DNA of 20,724 nucleotides from Chitinophagaceae bacterium (GTDB lineage: Bacteria; Bacteroidota; Bacteroidia; Chitinophagales; Chitinophagaceae): the NCBI GenBank assembly GCA_025924755.1, contig JAICHT010000024.1, positions 1 to 20,724 on the forward strand, written 5' to 3'. The first letter of the stretch is position 1, and each line of letters opens with the position of its first letter. The notes under the pieces were generated by a model, which was not told the DNA's origin, did no database searches, and saw only the letters and a program-made list of their open reading frames with translations. Positions 9,101 to 16,454 of the stretch are shown piece after piece. The translations under genes were made by a program, and so were the position numbers.

Positions 9101-9770
9101 AGGTATAATCGCCACCATGTACGCCATGCGAGTATAAAGGGTGATGCATCGCTACTATCAGCAATTGATCGGGGTGCGCATCGGCAATTTCTTTTAGCGA
9201 CGAAATAATTTCATCTTCAGATTTTGTGTCGCAACTGGATTCAAGTCCCGGCTTTTCATGCACATCCAGCCACCATTGGCTATCCATCAGGGCTAAAACT
9301 ACCTTATCGCTCAACTCTATTGCCTCGGGCCCCGGGCAGCCATAAATAGGCCATGCCTGTACGTTTTTCAGACCTCTGGAATTGATATAATCTTCTTCAT
9401 GACTTACCTGTTCCCATCCGCCCAGCTTTCCGTTTTTCCAGTCGTGGTTGCCCGGTACAAAAAAGGCTTTTGCTTTTTTGCCCTTTACCAGGTTTATCTG
9501 GTAATCAATAATTCGTTTAGATTCTTTGTAAGAAGGTTCTCCCTGCATCGGCATTCCAAGCGGGTAAATATTATCGCCAAGATAAATGATGGTGTTTTTG
9601 TCATTATCCCAGTCTACGTTTTTTGTTAGCCAGTCAATAACCGGCTGCGTGCTGCCTCTCAGTTCACCGGCATCTCCTACCAAAAAGATCCGTTGATTGA
9701 GGCTGTCTGTTTGCGCTAAACAGGTAAAGGAAAAAAATAAAGTTATAAGTGACAGATAACTTGTTTTCAT
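6135..9770 (-). CDS. outer-membrane protein: metallophosphoesterase, kinase-like middle region and BamA-like beta-barrel
   Basis: This 1211-residue exported protein has a signal peptide at residues 1-19 (MKTSYLSLITLFFSFTCLAQ). A calcineurin-like phosphoesterase follows at about 27-350, with GDAG (Asp33), LGDNIYP (Asp66), GNHD (Asn108, His109), AMHHPLY (His209/210) and GHDHG (His290, His292). The first motif is GDxG rather than GDxH, as in purple-acid-phosphatase-like members. The middle region (about 400-720) contains DYDRHEDQW and PRDHDQAF, which look like the catalytic and metal-binding loops of atypical kinases; this is inference. Glycine/aspartate turns GLEGDDKF and GGPGDDQF (about 780-810) precede a C-terminal beta-barrel (about 865-1211) ending in Phe, as outer-membrane proteins do. 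Its ATG lies 6 bp after the upstream lipoprotein gene stop, so the two are an operon. The substrate is unknown. Confidence 0.85.
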   Translation of the reverse strand: MKTSYLSLITLFFSFTCLAQTDSLNQRIFLVGDAGELRGSTQPVIDWLTKNVDWDNDKNTIIYLGDNIYPLGMPMQGEPSYKESKRIIDYQINLVKGKKAKAFFVPGNHDWKNGKLGGWEQVSHEEDYINSRGLKNVQAWPIYGCPGPEAIELSDKVVLALMDSQWWLDVHEKPGLESSCDTKSEDEIISSLKEIADAHPDQLLIVAMHHPLYSHGVHGGDYTWKHHIFPLTEYFPHLYIPLPILGSIYPITRGIFGNLQDTKHPLYRSMAKQIEAVLKTHAYTIHVAGHDHGLQMLMKDSIPYIVSGSGSNLSRVTKGKYTLFDDADFGFAVIEVRKSGKASVMFYNLKSADMSKPTFTTQLKTIVPIVEKPSLDSIGKLPDSIVVVGNAHLKGSPVKNFILGKNYRKEWTQHIKVPVLDIGTEMGGLTPTKKGGGKETKSLRLVEKDGKEWVLRSVAKYPGAAIPADLRNTFAEDIVEDGISASYPYAALSISPLALAEGVPNIRRKLMYVPDDPRLQRFRADFKNTLAVLEEREPADVKNTYNTEELVLRLAKDNDDHVNQKDVLKARLVDNFIMDYDRHEDQWRWATYDTGKGKMYYAIPRDHDQAFFVNQGLLPGLIKSPWLVPEFQGFKKKADNINTFNRPARNFDRTFLTELSADDWNKAIDTFLNKMTDSVIVASLMNQPAEIHKYSVPKIIQILKDKRKYFRQDMMEYYRFISKVVSIVGSNKKEQFTITKNNDGSVRVVINKIDKDENVSSKIYDRLFDPKVTKELRLYGLEGDDKFVVQGGSSPIKIRMIGGPGDDQFINEGTGGKDIVYDVTFEDNTISGNKGFTQHITSDPQNNRYDRIAYKYNILHPSATVEYNIDDGLYLGAALEYTKQGFQKYPYSMRQYFRGTRALKTNSYHFVYDADYTDAIGHNDLLVRSDFRAPVNVTNFFGIGNNTTKTLDQPGGIKYYRARYNFIDASVLLRKQLQSWMKVSYGAAFQNTRLEPDENIGKFVTNPSVNGLDPTNLYKSKSYFGAEVNLDINSKNNQVLPTRGFVLNAGVRPLFGLNGSSNNIVQLKWDMRIFVSKATPDLTRLVFATRFGANHNIGNYEFTQAQYLSGTDNLRGYRKQRFAGRSMFFNNSEIRYKLLSFTTYLFPGTFGFQVFNDVGRVWADGEHSNRWHDGYGVGLWLAPVQRFVVTASIAHSEEEKALPLLTFGFEF

Positions 9771-9776
9771 GATAAA

Positions 9777-10670
9777 CTATTTGTGTTTCGGTGGCCGGGC
9801 GCTTTTAGTAAAAGTAAAAATTAATAAGGACGGTTTTCCAAATTTCCCTTCGTTAGATATAAACATGGTTCCATTGGGCGCAAAAGCAATTCCTTCTGCT
9901 TGTGGAAAAAATCGCGGATCTAACCGATATCCTTCCAGCACCTGGCCATGGGTATCGGCTATAAGCAGCAATTGGCCGGCAGAAGACAAAATATATAAGT
10001 GTTTATCTATTGGATTGATAGCAGCGGCAGACGGCTTTATATCGGCATCCTTATTCTTCAAAACCTCTTTTACCGAATCAGTATTAATCGTATAGTAAAC
10101 CGATGAATCAAATTTCTTGTCCGCAAGGTCAAACCTGAAAGCCGACTTTGTATGCCGCCCTTTTTCAATTCCACAGGTTTTGCAAAGCATTATCAGCCCG
10201 TGGGCTTCTGCATCGTAATATAATGTTTCAAATTCGTTTTGCTCCGTTGACCCAAACTGGTAAGCCTGTGCCTGCGTGCTATCCTTTGCACGTACCGGCA
10301 CCTGCCATATTACGCCCCGGCTTGCCAGTATATATAGTGTGCTGTCCATTAAAACCACGTCTTCAAAATCTTGTTTGGGCGACGCAATCTCGCCGGTAAT
10401 ATCTTTTAATTTTTGCTTATGAAGGTTAATATCAATTACTTTTTCTTTGTTATCGGATATGGCAACTAAAGAGTTATTTTGCTTATCATAAGAAAGTCCT
10501 GAAATTTCGTTGAGAACTTTTCCCAATTCAACTTTTTGCGGATGCAGTAAGTCATACCCGGGCGGAGAGGCGTATTGGTGTTGACTACAGCCACTTTGTA
10601 ACGTGCTGGCACATACGAGAAGCAGCCAGGCAATAAGCGGGCATTGTGTTTGAATAAGCTTACTCATCAT
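9777..10670 (-). CDS. SdiA-regulated-like beta-propeller protein, putative lipoprotein
   Basis: These 297 residues begin with a hydrophobic export signal (PLIAWLLLVCASTLQS) and a cysteine at 28 in SGCSQ. The signal is consistent with a lipoprotein, although the -3 residue (Gln) is not canonical. The mature part reads as a beta-propeller with repeated strands: EISGLSYDKQNNSLVAISDN, QDFEDVVLMDSTLYILASRG, NPIDKHLYILSSAGQLLLIA and QAEGIAFAPNGTMFISNEG. This pattern matches the SdiA-regulated family, whose fold resembles phytase-like propellers. Biochemical activity in the family is poorly defined. The gene is first in an operon with the outer-membrane phosphoesterase 6 bp downstream, which suggests a shared envelope role. 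Two adjacent ATGs (10670 and 10667) are possible starts. Confidence 0.75.
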   Translation of the reverse strand: MMSKLIQTQCPLIAWLLLVCASTLQSGCSQHQYASPPGYDLLHPQKVELGKVLNEISGLSYDKQNNSLVAISDNKEKVIDINLHKQKLKDITGEIASPKQDFEDVVLMDSTLYILASRGVIWQVPVRAKDSTQAQAYQFGSTEQNEFETLYYDAEAHGLIMLCKTCGIEKGRHTKSAFRFDLADKKFDSSVYYTINTDSVKEVLKNKDADIKPSAAAINPIDKHLYILSSAGQLLLIADTHGQVLEGYRLDPRFFPQAEGIAFAPNGTMFISNEGKFGKPSLLIFTFTKSARPPKHK

Positions 10671-10674
10671 TTAA

Positions 10675-10682
10675 TACCTTTA
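10675..10682 (+). promoter_or_regulatory. possible -7 box for the HD-PycTM gene
   Basis: TACCTTTA differs at one position from the Bacteroidota -7 consensus TAnnTTTG. A TTTG at 10649-10652 lies 22 nt upstream, slightly longer than the usual 19-21. It sits in the 34-bp spacer between two divergent start codons, which must hold promoters for both directions unless they extend into the coding regions. Confidence 0.35.
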
Positions 10683-10704
10683 ATTATCAAACAACGCACC
10701 AACC

Positions 10705-11988
10705 ATGAATGCATCGAATGAGCAACTTTTAGCGGATGCCCGTATTTATGTAACTGAAATATTTACACACCAGGTAAATCCTGAATTTGTTTTCCATAAC
10801 CTGGAGCATACAGAAGATGTGGTGGAAGCCTGCAGCCGTATGGCTGATGAGAGTGACATACCGGAGGAAGACCGGTTGGTGTTAATGCTGGCGGCCTGGT
10901 TTCATGATACCGGCTATTCAAAAGGAGCAGCGGCCGGGCACGAAGATGAAAGCATCCGGCATGCTACTGAATTTTTAAAACAACATAATATAGATGAAGC
11001 GATCATGCAAAAGGTTTCTTCATGCATTGAAGCTACCCGCATGCCGCAATCGCCGGTAAACCAGGTAGAAAAAATATTATGCGATGCAGACTTATTTCAT
11101 TTATCTACGGAAGATTTCCAGGCCCGTACCCAGCTTTTGAAGCAGGAGCAGGAAGTACTTTTACATCAAAAAATAAGTAAAGGAGACTGGAGAAAAAATA
11201 ATATCAATTTTTTAAAAAACCACAGGTATTTTACTGAATATGGCCAGCAACAACTGGAACAGAGAAAAAAGGAAAATATTAATTTGCTCCAAAGAAAAAA
11301 GGAAAAAGGAAAAATCAATAAAACAGAAAGGGGGCTTGGAAATTATTTTCCATATATACCACCCTCTACTGTAAGTGCGGAAGTAGCCGCTAAAGAAAAA
11401 CAAAAAAGCCTGGAAAGAGGTATACAAACCATGCTGCGCTCCACCTCTACCAACCATATACGGCTTAGTGGCATGTCGGATAGTAAGGCGCATATTATGA
11501 TATCGGTAAACGCCATTATCATTTCGGTGGTGCTTACCGTTTCGGTGCGGCAGCATTTGCCTTATATTACCGAGTTTATGTACCCGATATGCATCCTTTT
11601 AATCGTATGTCTGCTTACCATTGTTTTTGCCATATTAGCTACGCGGCCATCTATTACCAGCGGCCGGTTTACCGAAGAAGACATCCGTAGTAAAAAAACC
11701 AACCTTCTTTTCTTTGGAAATTTTTATAGTATGGATATGGAAAACTATTTATGGGCCATGAACCAACTGATGAAAGATGGTGAATACTTATACGATAGTA
11801 TGGTGAAAGACATTTATTTTTTGGGCGTGGTGCTGTCGAAGAAATACCGTTACCTGCGCATATCGTATACCATTTTTATGTGGGGATTAATAGGTTCTGT
11901 AATAGCCTTTGCCATAGCCGCAGCAGTGGCCTTATCCTATCCCACCGATAAAACCACTACCACTACTACCACCGTTATTGATTATTGA
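10705..11988 (+). CDS. HD-domain/PycTM fusion (Pycsar-effector-like membrane protein)
   Basis: This 427-residue protein has two parts. The N-terminus (about 1-185) is an HD phosphohydrolase domain with metal ligands His35 (HNLEHTEDV), His67-Asp68 (WFHDTGYS), His79 (GHEDES) and Asp127 (CDADLFHL). A charged Lys/Glu/Arg linker (about 185-240) leads to a C-terminal membrane domain with segments at about 264-281, 292-311 and 387-410. The hallmark SDSKAHIMISVNAIIIS lies at the start of the first segment. This half resembles PycTM, the membrane effector activated by cCMP or cUMP in Pycsar antiphage systems. No pyrimidine cyclase is adjacent, so this is an orphan effector-like protein whose HD domain might hydrolyse a nucleotide signal (inference). 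The C-terminus is a run of seven threonines. It is divergent from the lipoprotein operon and overlaps the korA-like gene tail to tail by 14 bp. Confidence 0.85.
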   Translation: MNASNEQLLADARIYVTEIFTHQVNPEFVFHNLEHTEDVVEACSRMADESDIPEEDRLVLMLAAWFHDTGYSKGAAAGHEDESIRHATEFLKQHNIDEAIMQKVSSCIEATRMPQSPVNQVEKILCDADLFHLSTEDFQARTQLLKQEQEVLLHQKISKGDWRKNNINFLKNHRYFTEYGQQQLEQRKKENINLLQRKKEKGKINKTERGLGNYFPYIPPSTVSAEVAAKEKQKSLERGIQTMLRSTSTNHIRLSGMSDSKAHIMISVNAIIISVVLTVSVRQHLPYITEFMYPICILLIVCLLTIVFAILATRPSITSGRFTEEDIRSKKTNLLFFGNFYSMDMENYLWAMNQLMKDGEYLYDSMVKDIYFLGVVLSKKYRYLRISYTIFMWGLIGSVIAFAIAAAVALSYPTDKTTTTTTTVIDY

Positions 11989-13831
11989 GTAATTCATCCT
12001 TAATAGCGTCTACCAGTTCTGCTTTAGTAATGGGCACACCCATTATTTTATTATAAGGTTTTGCGTCTATTAAAAATTCGCTGCGGATTATTTTAATAAG
12101 CTGGCCATTATTGATCTCGGGTACTAATACTGTTTTGTACCTGCTAAGCAGTTTACCCAGGTTGCGTGGAAAAGGATGCAGATAACGGAGATGGGCATGC
12201 GAAACCGAAAAGCCCTGCTGTAACAGTTCTTCTACCGCCGTTTTTATAACGCCATAAGTAGAGCCCCAGCCCAATACCAGCACATCACCAGTTGTTGGGC
12301 CATTATCCAGTTTTTGTTCCGGGATATAGTTGGCAATTTTATCTACTTTTTCCTGCCTTATTTTTACCATGGTTTGATGGTTCTCCGGGTCATAACTTAC
12401 ATTGCCGGTAATATTCTCTTTTTCCAATCCGCCGATGCGGTGTTCTAATCCGGCCGTACCTGGCACTGCCCATGGGCGTACTAACCGTTCATCGCGTTTA
12501 TACGGTTGAAATTTTGTTTCTTCATGCCCCAGTTCTGTTTTAAACGCTATATGTATAGGATGCAGGTTTTCAATCACCGGAAACTTCCACGGCTCAGAGC
12601 CATTAGCAATATACCCGTCGCTTAAAAAAATAACAGGTGTCATATGCTCTACTGCAATGCGTACAGCTTCGTATACTGCTTCAAAGCAATCGCTGGGAGT
12701 AGCGGCTGCTACTACCGGCAGTGGGCTTTCGCCATTGCGGCCATAATATGCCTGCAGCAAATCGCTTTGTTCTGTTTTAGTAGGCAAGCCGGTGGAGGGG
12801 CCGCCGCGCTGCACATCTATTATCACTAATGGAATTTCGAGCATCATAGCTAGTCCCATGGCTTCGCCTTTCAATGCCATACCAGGTCCCGAAGTAGTGG
12901 TAACACCTAAGTGGCCGCCATAACTGGCGCCGATAGCTGCAGAAATTCCGGCTATTTCGTCCTCTGCCTGAAAAGTGCGAATACCAAAATTTTTATGCTT
13001 GCTTAATTCATGTAAAATATCAGAAGCTGGCGTAATAGGATACGTACCTAAAAAAATAGGCAAGCCGCTTTTTTCCGAGGCAGCTATCAAGCCAAACGCC
13101 AACGCCTGGTTGCCCATAATAGAGCGATAGCTCCCTACGGCAATTTTGGCACGCTCTACTTTATATTGTGTAGTAAAGGTTTCAGTAGTATCACCGTAAT
13201 TATAACCCGCACGTAGTACTTTTAAATTGCTTTCCAGTATCTCTGTCTTTTTAGCAAATTTTTCATCCAGAAACAATTCAGTGCTTTTCATATCACGATC
13301 GTACATCCAATATAAAAAGCCCAGTACGAACATATTCTTTGCCCGGTCTTTTTCTTTGGTGCCTAAAGGAGCATCTTTTAAAGCTTCCCGCGTAAGTTTG
13401 GTAACGTCAATTTTAATCACCTCGTAATTATCCAGGCTGCCGTTTTCTATAGGGTTAATGCCATCAGGATAATTGGCCAGCCTCAGGTTCTTTACATCAA
13501 AACCATCCGTATTTACAATGATTTTACCGCCCTTTTTTAAATGCTTAAGGTTGGTTTTTAAAGCAGCGGCATTCATGGCCACCAGCACATCCCAGGCATC
13601 CCCGGGTGTATGGATGCTTTCGCTGGAAAAACGAAGCTGGAAACCGCTTACGCCGGGTATGGTTCCCTGCGGCGCTCTTATCTCAGCCGGAAAATCGGGA
13701 AAGGTAGATAAATCGGCACCCAACAAAGCGGTATTATTGGTAAACTGCGTACCGGTTAACTGCATACCATCGCCACTATCCCCGGCAAATTTTATTACTA
13801 CATCCTGAAGTATTTCCTGATTGCGCCCCAT
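11975..13831 (-). CDS. korA: 2-oxoacid:ferredoxin oxidoreductase alpha subunit (gamma-alpha fusion, 2-oxoglutarate type)
   Basis: This 618-residue subunit belongs to a CoA-dependent 2-oxoacid:acceptor oxidoreductase that reduces ferredoxin. The gamma-type domain (about 1-215) begins VVIKFAGDSGDGMQLTG and contains FPDFPAEIRAPQGT. The alpha domain (about 230-618) contains LGTYPITPASDILHEL (from 262), FQAEDEIAGISAAIGASYGG, TTTSGPGMALKGEA and QRGGPSTGLPTKTEQSDLLQ (from 341), which are diagnostic of KorA-type proteins. The thiamine-diphosphate beta subunit (KorB), usually next to it, is not in the window: the next gene upstream is an unrelated membrane protein and the downstream one is convergent. 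The preference for 2-oxoglutarate is inferred from family similarity. The last 14 bp overlap the 3' end of the HD-PycTM gene. Confidence 0.9.
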   Translation of the reverse strand: MGRNQEILQDVVIKFAGDSGDGMQLTGTQFTNNTALLGADLSTFPDFPAEIRAPQGTIPGVSGFQLRFSSESIHTPGDAWDVLVAMNAAALKTNLKHLKKGGKIIVNTDGFDVKNLRLANYPDGINPIENGSLDNYEVIKIDVTKLTREALKDAPLGTKEKDRAKNMFVLGFLYWMYDRDMKSTELFLDEKFAKKTEILESNLKVLRAGYNYGDTTETFTTQYKVERAKIAVGSYRSIMGNQALAFGLIAASEKSGLPIFLGTYPITPASDILHELSKHKNFGIRTFQAEDEIAGISAAIGASYGGHLGVTTTSGPGMALKGEAMGLAMMLEIPLVIIDVQRGGPSTGLPTKTEQSDLLQAYYGRNGESPLPVVAAATPSDCFEAVYEAVRIAVEHMTPVIFLSDGYIANGSEPWKFPVIENLHPIHIAFKTELGHEETKFQPYKRDERLVRPWAVPGTAGLEHRIGGLEKENITGNVSYDPENHQTMVKIRQEKVDKIANYIPEQKLDNGPTTGDVLVLGWGSTYGVIKTAVEELLQQGFSVSHAHLRYLHPFPRNLGKLLSRYKTVLVPEINNGQLIKIIRSEFLIDAKPYNKIMGVPITKAELVDAIKDELLNNQ

Positions 13832-13848
13832 ATAAGAATTTGAGGTTG

Positions 13849-13856
13849 CAAAGGTA
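13849..13856 (-). promoter_or_regulatory. possible -7 box for the korA-like gene
   Basis: On the minus strand these bases read TACCTTTG, an exact match to the Bacteroidota -7 consensus TAnnTTTG, 17 nt before the korA ATG. No clear TTTG lies 19-21 nt further upstream, so the promoter is only partly supported. Confidence 0.35.
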
Positions 13857-14028
13857 ATCTTTAGTTGAGAGTTTGCCGTTTAGAGTTCATGTGCGGCCTG
13901 TTAAAAATTAGCGCTTCAAGTTGCTACGGGGAAATAAAATGGACGTCTTCTTTGCAGGGTGTAATATGAATCTGTTTTACCGTATTCAGCTAACATTGTT
14001 TATATTTAAACAACAAAATTCAACAGTT

Positions 14029-14517
14029 ATGAAAGGATCAGCAGTATTGGCCGGAGGATTTGCGGGAGCCTGCACCGTTGCTTCGCTACACGAAGGACTT
14101 AGGCGATTGACGCCGGATGCACCCCGTATGGATTTATTGGATATGGAGGCGCTACAAAAAATGTTAAAAGCTCTGCATGCCGAAGTGCCCAAGCGTGATG
14201 CGCTGCTTAAATGGACGGTAGCAGGCGAAGCTGCGAGTAATATAGCCTACTATGGTATTACCGGTATAGGGCACGGAAGAGGAGCCTGGCTGAGAGGTGC
14301 TTTATTGGGCCTGGCTGCCGGTGTTACGGCTGTGGTATTACCAAAACCGCTTGGCTTATCGGAAGCGCCCAGCAACCGCACTACGCAAACGAAAGTAATG
14401 ACACTGGGTTTGTATCTAATTGGAGGATTGGTAGCAGCCGCGGTAGCTAAACTGGTAGACGATACAGACAGAAATAAAAGAGCTTTTGAGGTTGAATCGG
14501 CATGGGCAAGAGAATAA
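14029..14517 (+). CDS. small integral membrane protein of unknown function
   Basis: The ATG at 14029 gives 162 residues. An in-frame TTG extension upstream is less likely, because TATATTTA (14001-14008), close to the Bacteroidota -7 consensus, lies inside it. Hydrophobic segments lie at about residues 3-20 (Gly/Ala-rich), 85-104 (GAWLRGALLGLAAGVTAVVL) and 123-142 (VMTLGLYLIGGLVAAAVAKL), so it is probably an inner-membrane protein with three or so crossings. Between the first two lies an amphipathic region with MDLLDMEALQKMLKALHAEV. No catalytic motif is visible and I do not recognise a family. It is divergent from korA and about 200 bp away. The compositional style matches the core genes. Confidence 0.7.
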   Translation: MKGSAVLAGGFAGACTVASLHEGLRRLTPDAPRMDLLDMEALQKMLKALHAEVPKRDALLKWTVAGEAASNIAYYGITGIGHGRGAWLRGALLGLAAGVTAVVLPKPLGLSEAPSNRTTQTKVMTLGLYLIGGLVAAAVAKLVDDTDRNKRAFEVESAWARE

Positions 14518-14610
14518 GGAGTTTGAAAGAAAGTATCTCTTCAATGTTTTAGCCATTCTCCTGTTATTGGTGTTATCATCAACTATAGGATAAAAAAGGA
14601 CTTCCAGAGC

Positions 14611-15133
14611 TCAATCGATTCTGGAGTTAAAAAATTGTGCAGAGTCATATATACCAAATTGAAACTCATGCCGGGTATCTGAATATCCAATGCTTACGTA
14701 GTTCTTCTTTTTTAATGAAAATGAGAATGCGGTATCTTTATAATCAATGTTATAATATATAAAAAGGCTTTAAAATTGATCTTCCTATATAATTATATTC
14801 CTCTTCACCTGTATGAAAGCACGATGCAGAACTACTCATATTAGCACTATATTTTGATGTATATTTCTTACCTATTCACCTAAGATATCTGTTGAATATC
14901 CAAATCTATTTTCAATATCAATGTTCACAATAATTTGTTCACTGCTTGACTTATCTTTTACAAATCCTATTATTTTTTAAGTTTACATTGAACTTAATAT
15001 CTAAAGTATAATCTTTAATATAGGAAATCCTTTGCAATCTTAAACTTATGAAATCTTACTTTCAGTTGTTGGTCTTATCACTAAAACGGAAGCAAAGAAA
15101 TAGTAAGCAATATGTCACTACTATCTTAAACAT
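14611..15133 (-). pseudogene. decayed gene for a small secreted protein
   Basis: On the minus strand an ATG at 15133 opens a signal-peptide-like sequence (MFKIVVTYCLLFLCFRFSD) that meets stops at 15064 and 15058. The same frame then runs as DFISLRLQRISYIKDYTLDI to a stop at 14953. A second frame (about 14971-14872) reads IGFVKDKSSSEQIIVNIDIE, a third (14872-14750) includes MSSSASCFHTGEEEYNYIGR, and a fourth ends with NYVSIGYSDTRHEFQFGIYD and a stop at 14611-14613. The pieces are collinear and protein-like, as expected for one gene of about 170 codons broken by nonsense and frameshift changes. No family is recognised. The 93 bp between 14518 and 14610 show nothing. Chance open stretches in AT-rich DNA remain possible for any single piece, less so for all in order. 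Confidence 0.55.
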
Positions 15134-15211
15134 GGTTATTTTCAAGGCTGCATATTGAACAGGAATTTAGGAAGTCGCAGTGTTGGCGATTCATCAGACA
15201 ATCTAAGCACA

Positions 15212-16318
15212 ATGAATAAGGAAAACCAGGGCCAGGGTATGTTAAAAACGAAAAAGCATTTTGAGATTTTAGATGGTTTGAGAGGAATTGCAGCTTTAGC
15301 TGTTGTCATTTTTCACTTTATGGAATGGGTTTTCTCTGACTACAGCAAAAACTTTATTGGACATGGTTTTTTAGCGGTTGATTTCTTCTTCTGTTTATCC
15401 GGATTTGTAATAGGTTATGCTTATGATAACCGTATGGAGCAATTAGGAGTTATTGAGTTCTTTAAATCCAGGCTGATAAGATTGCACCCTCTAGTTATTC
15501 TGGGCTCCATATTAGGATTATCAGGCTTTCTTTTGGATCCCTTTGCATCACCCATAGCTTACAACGCAGGCAAACTCCTTTTGCTGTTTATTTGCTCCGT
15601 TTTCCTCATCCCGTTCCCTGTAATGGAAGACCGGGCTTTTAATCTTTTTGGGCTCAATGCTCCGTCCTGGTCACTTTTTTGGGAATATGTTGCCAACATT
15701 TTTTATGCTTTCGTTCTTTATAAATTAAACCGTCGTTTTTTAGCTTTGCTGGTAACCCTGGCAGCAGTAATACTTTGTTTTGTGAGCCATCGTGCAGGGA
15801 ACCTCCTGGGCGGCTGGGCAGGAAACAACTTTTGGGATGGTGGTGCCCGTGTTGCTTATTCTTTTTCAGCGGGTCTATTACTATACCGTTCTAACTGGAT
15901 CATAAAAAACAAGCTGGGTTTTGCAGTCCTGGCTATTTTGTTGTCTTTAGCCTTTGTCATGCCCGGGTCGAAGTGGAACTGGATTACTGAATTACTGGTT
16001 GTGTTGATTTATTTTCCTTTACTTGTTTCTCTCGGGGCCGGCTCAAGCCTTTCGCCTCAATGGAAAAAGATCTGTCGGTTTTCCGGCAACATTTCCTATC
16101 CGCTTTACATGACGCATTATGCAGCCATATGGGTCTTTGGCCATTATTATACTTTGAAGAAACCCAGCATGAACCAGCTTCCTTATATCATTACATTAGG
16201 GGTTCTGTTCCTGATCGGTGTCGCATATCTCGCAATGGTATTTTACGATTTACCGGTAAGAAAATACTTAAATAAAAAAAGGCAACAAGCAAATACCGCA
16301 TTGAAAGGATATACGTAG
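15212..16318 (+). CDS. acyltransferase 3 family membrane protein
   Basis: From the ATG at 15212 the protein is 368 residues. A shorter start at 15239 (MLKTKKHFEILDGLRGIAAL) fits the family's usual short N-terminus equally well, and an in-frame TTG at 15155 is less likely. The family signature is intact: FEILDGLRGIAALAVVIFHF with the catalytic-region His, then AVDFFFCLSGFVIGYAYDNR and the FKSRLIRLHPL motif. About ten hydrophobic helices follow, including SYPLYMTHYAAIWVFGHYYT near the C-terminus. Members transfer acyl groups to sugars, lipids or peptides at the inner membrane, as in O-antigen or exopolysaccharide acetylation. No polysaccharide genes are nearby, so the substrate is unknown. AT-rich flanks and a decayed gene upstream suggest a variable locus. 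Confidence 0.9.
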   Translation: MNKENQGQGMLKTKKHFEILDGLRGIAALAVVIFHFMEWVFSDYSKNFIGHGFLAVDFFFCLSGFVIGYAYDNRMEQLGVIEFFKSRLIRLHPLVILGSILGLSGFLLDPFASPIAYNAGKLLLLFICSVFLIPFPVMEDRAFNLFGLNAPSWSLFWEYVANIFYAFVLYKLNRRFLALLVTLAAVILCFVSHRAGNLLGGWAGNNFWDGGARVAYSFSAGLLLYRSNWIIKNKLGFAVLAILLSLAFVMPGSKWNWITELLVVLIYFPLLVSLGAGSSLSPQWKKICRFSGNISYPLYMTHYAAIWVFGHYYTLKKPSMNQLPYIITLGVLFLIGVAYLAMVFYDLPVRKYLNKKRQQANTALKGYT

Positions 16319-16454
16319 AGACTGCGGCAATATCGTCCTGTCAACTGAATATGTAATACAAAGATTGATTGGGAGAAATCTCAATAATAGTAAAATTGAA
16401 AATCAAAACTTTTTAACCAAAAGGCAAGCGATACCAGCACCGGAAATTAAGTAG

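Noticed and set aside
11950..11985. Threonine run (seven Thr codons) at the end of the HD-PycTM protein as a repeat element
   Set aside because: It is a short ACC/ACT codon repeat with no copies elsewhere in the window; ordinary low complexity at a C-terminus.
16319..16454. Possible terminator or small gene between the acyltransferase and the reductase
   Set aside because: No stable hairpin with a U-tract and no credible short frame is visible.
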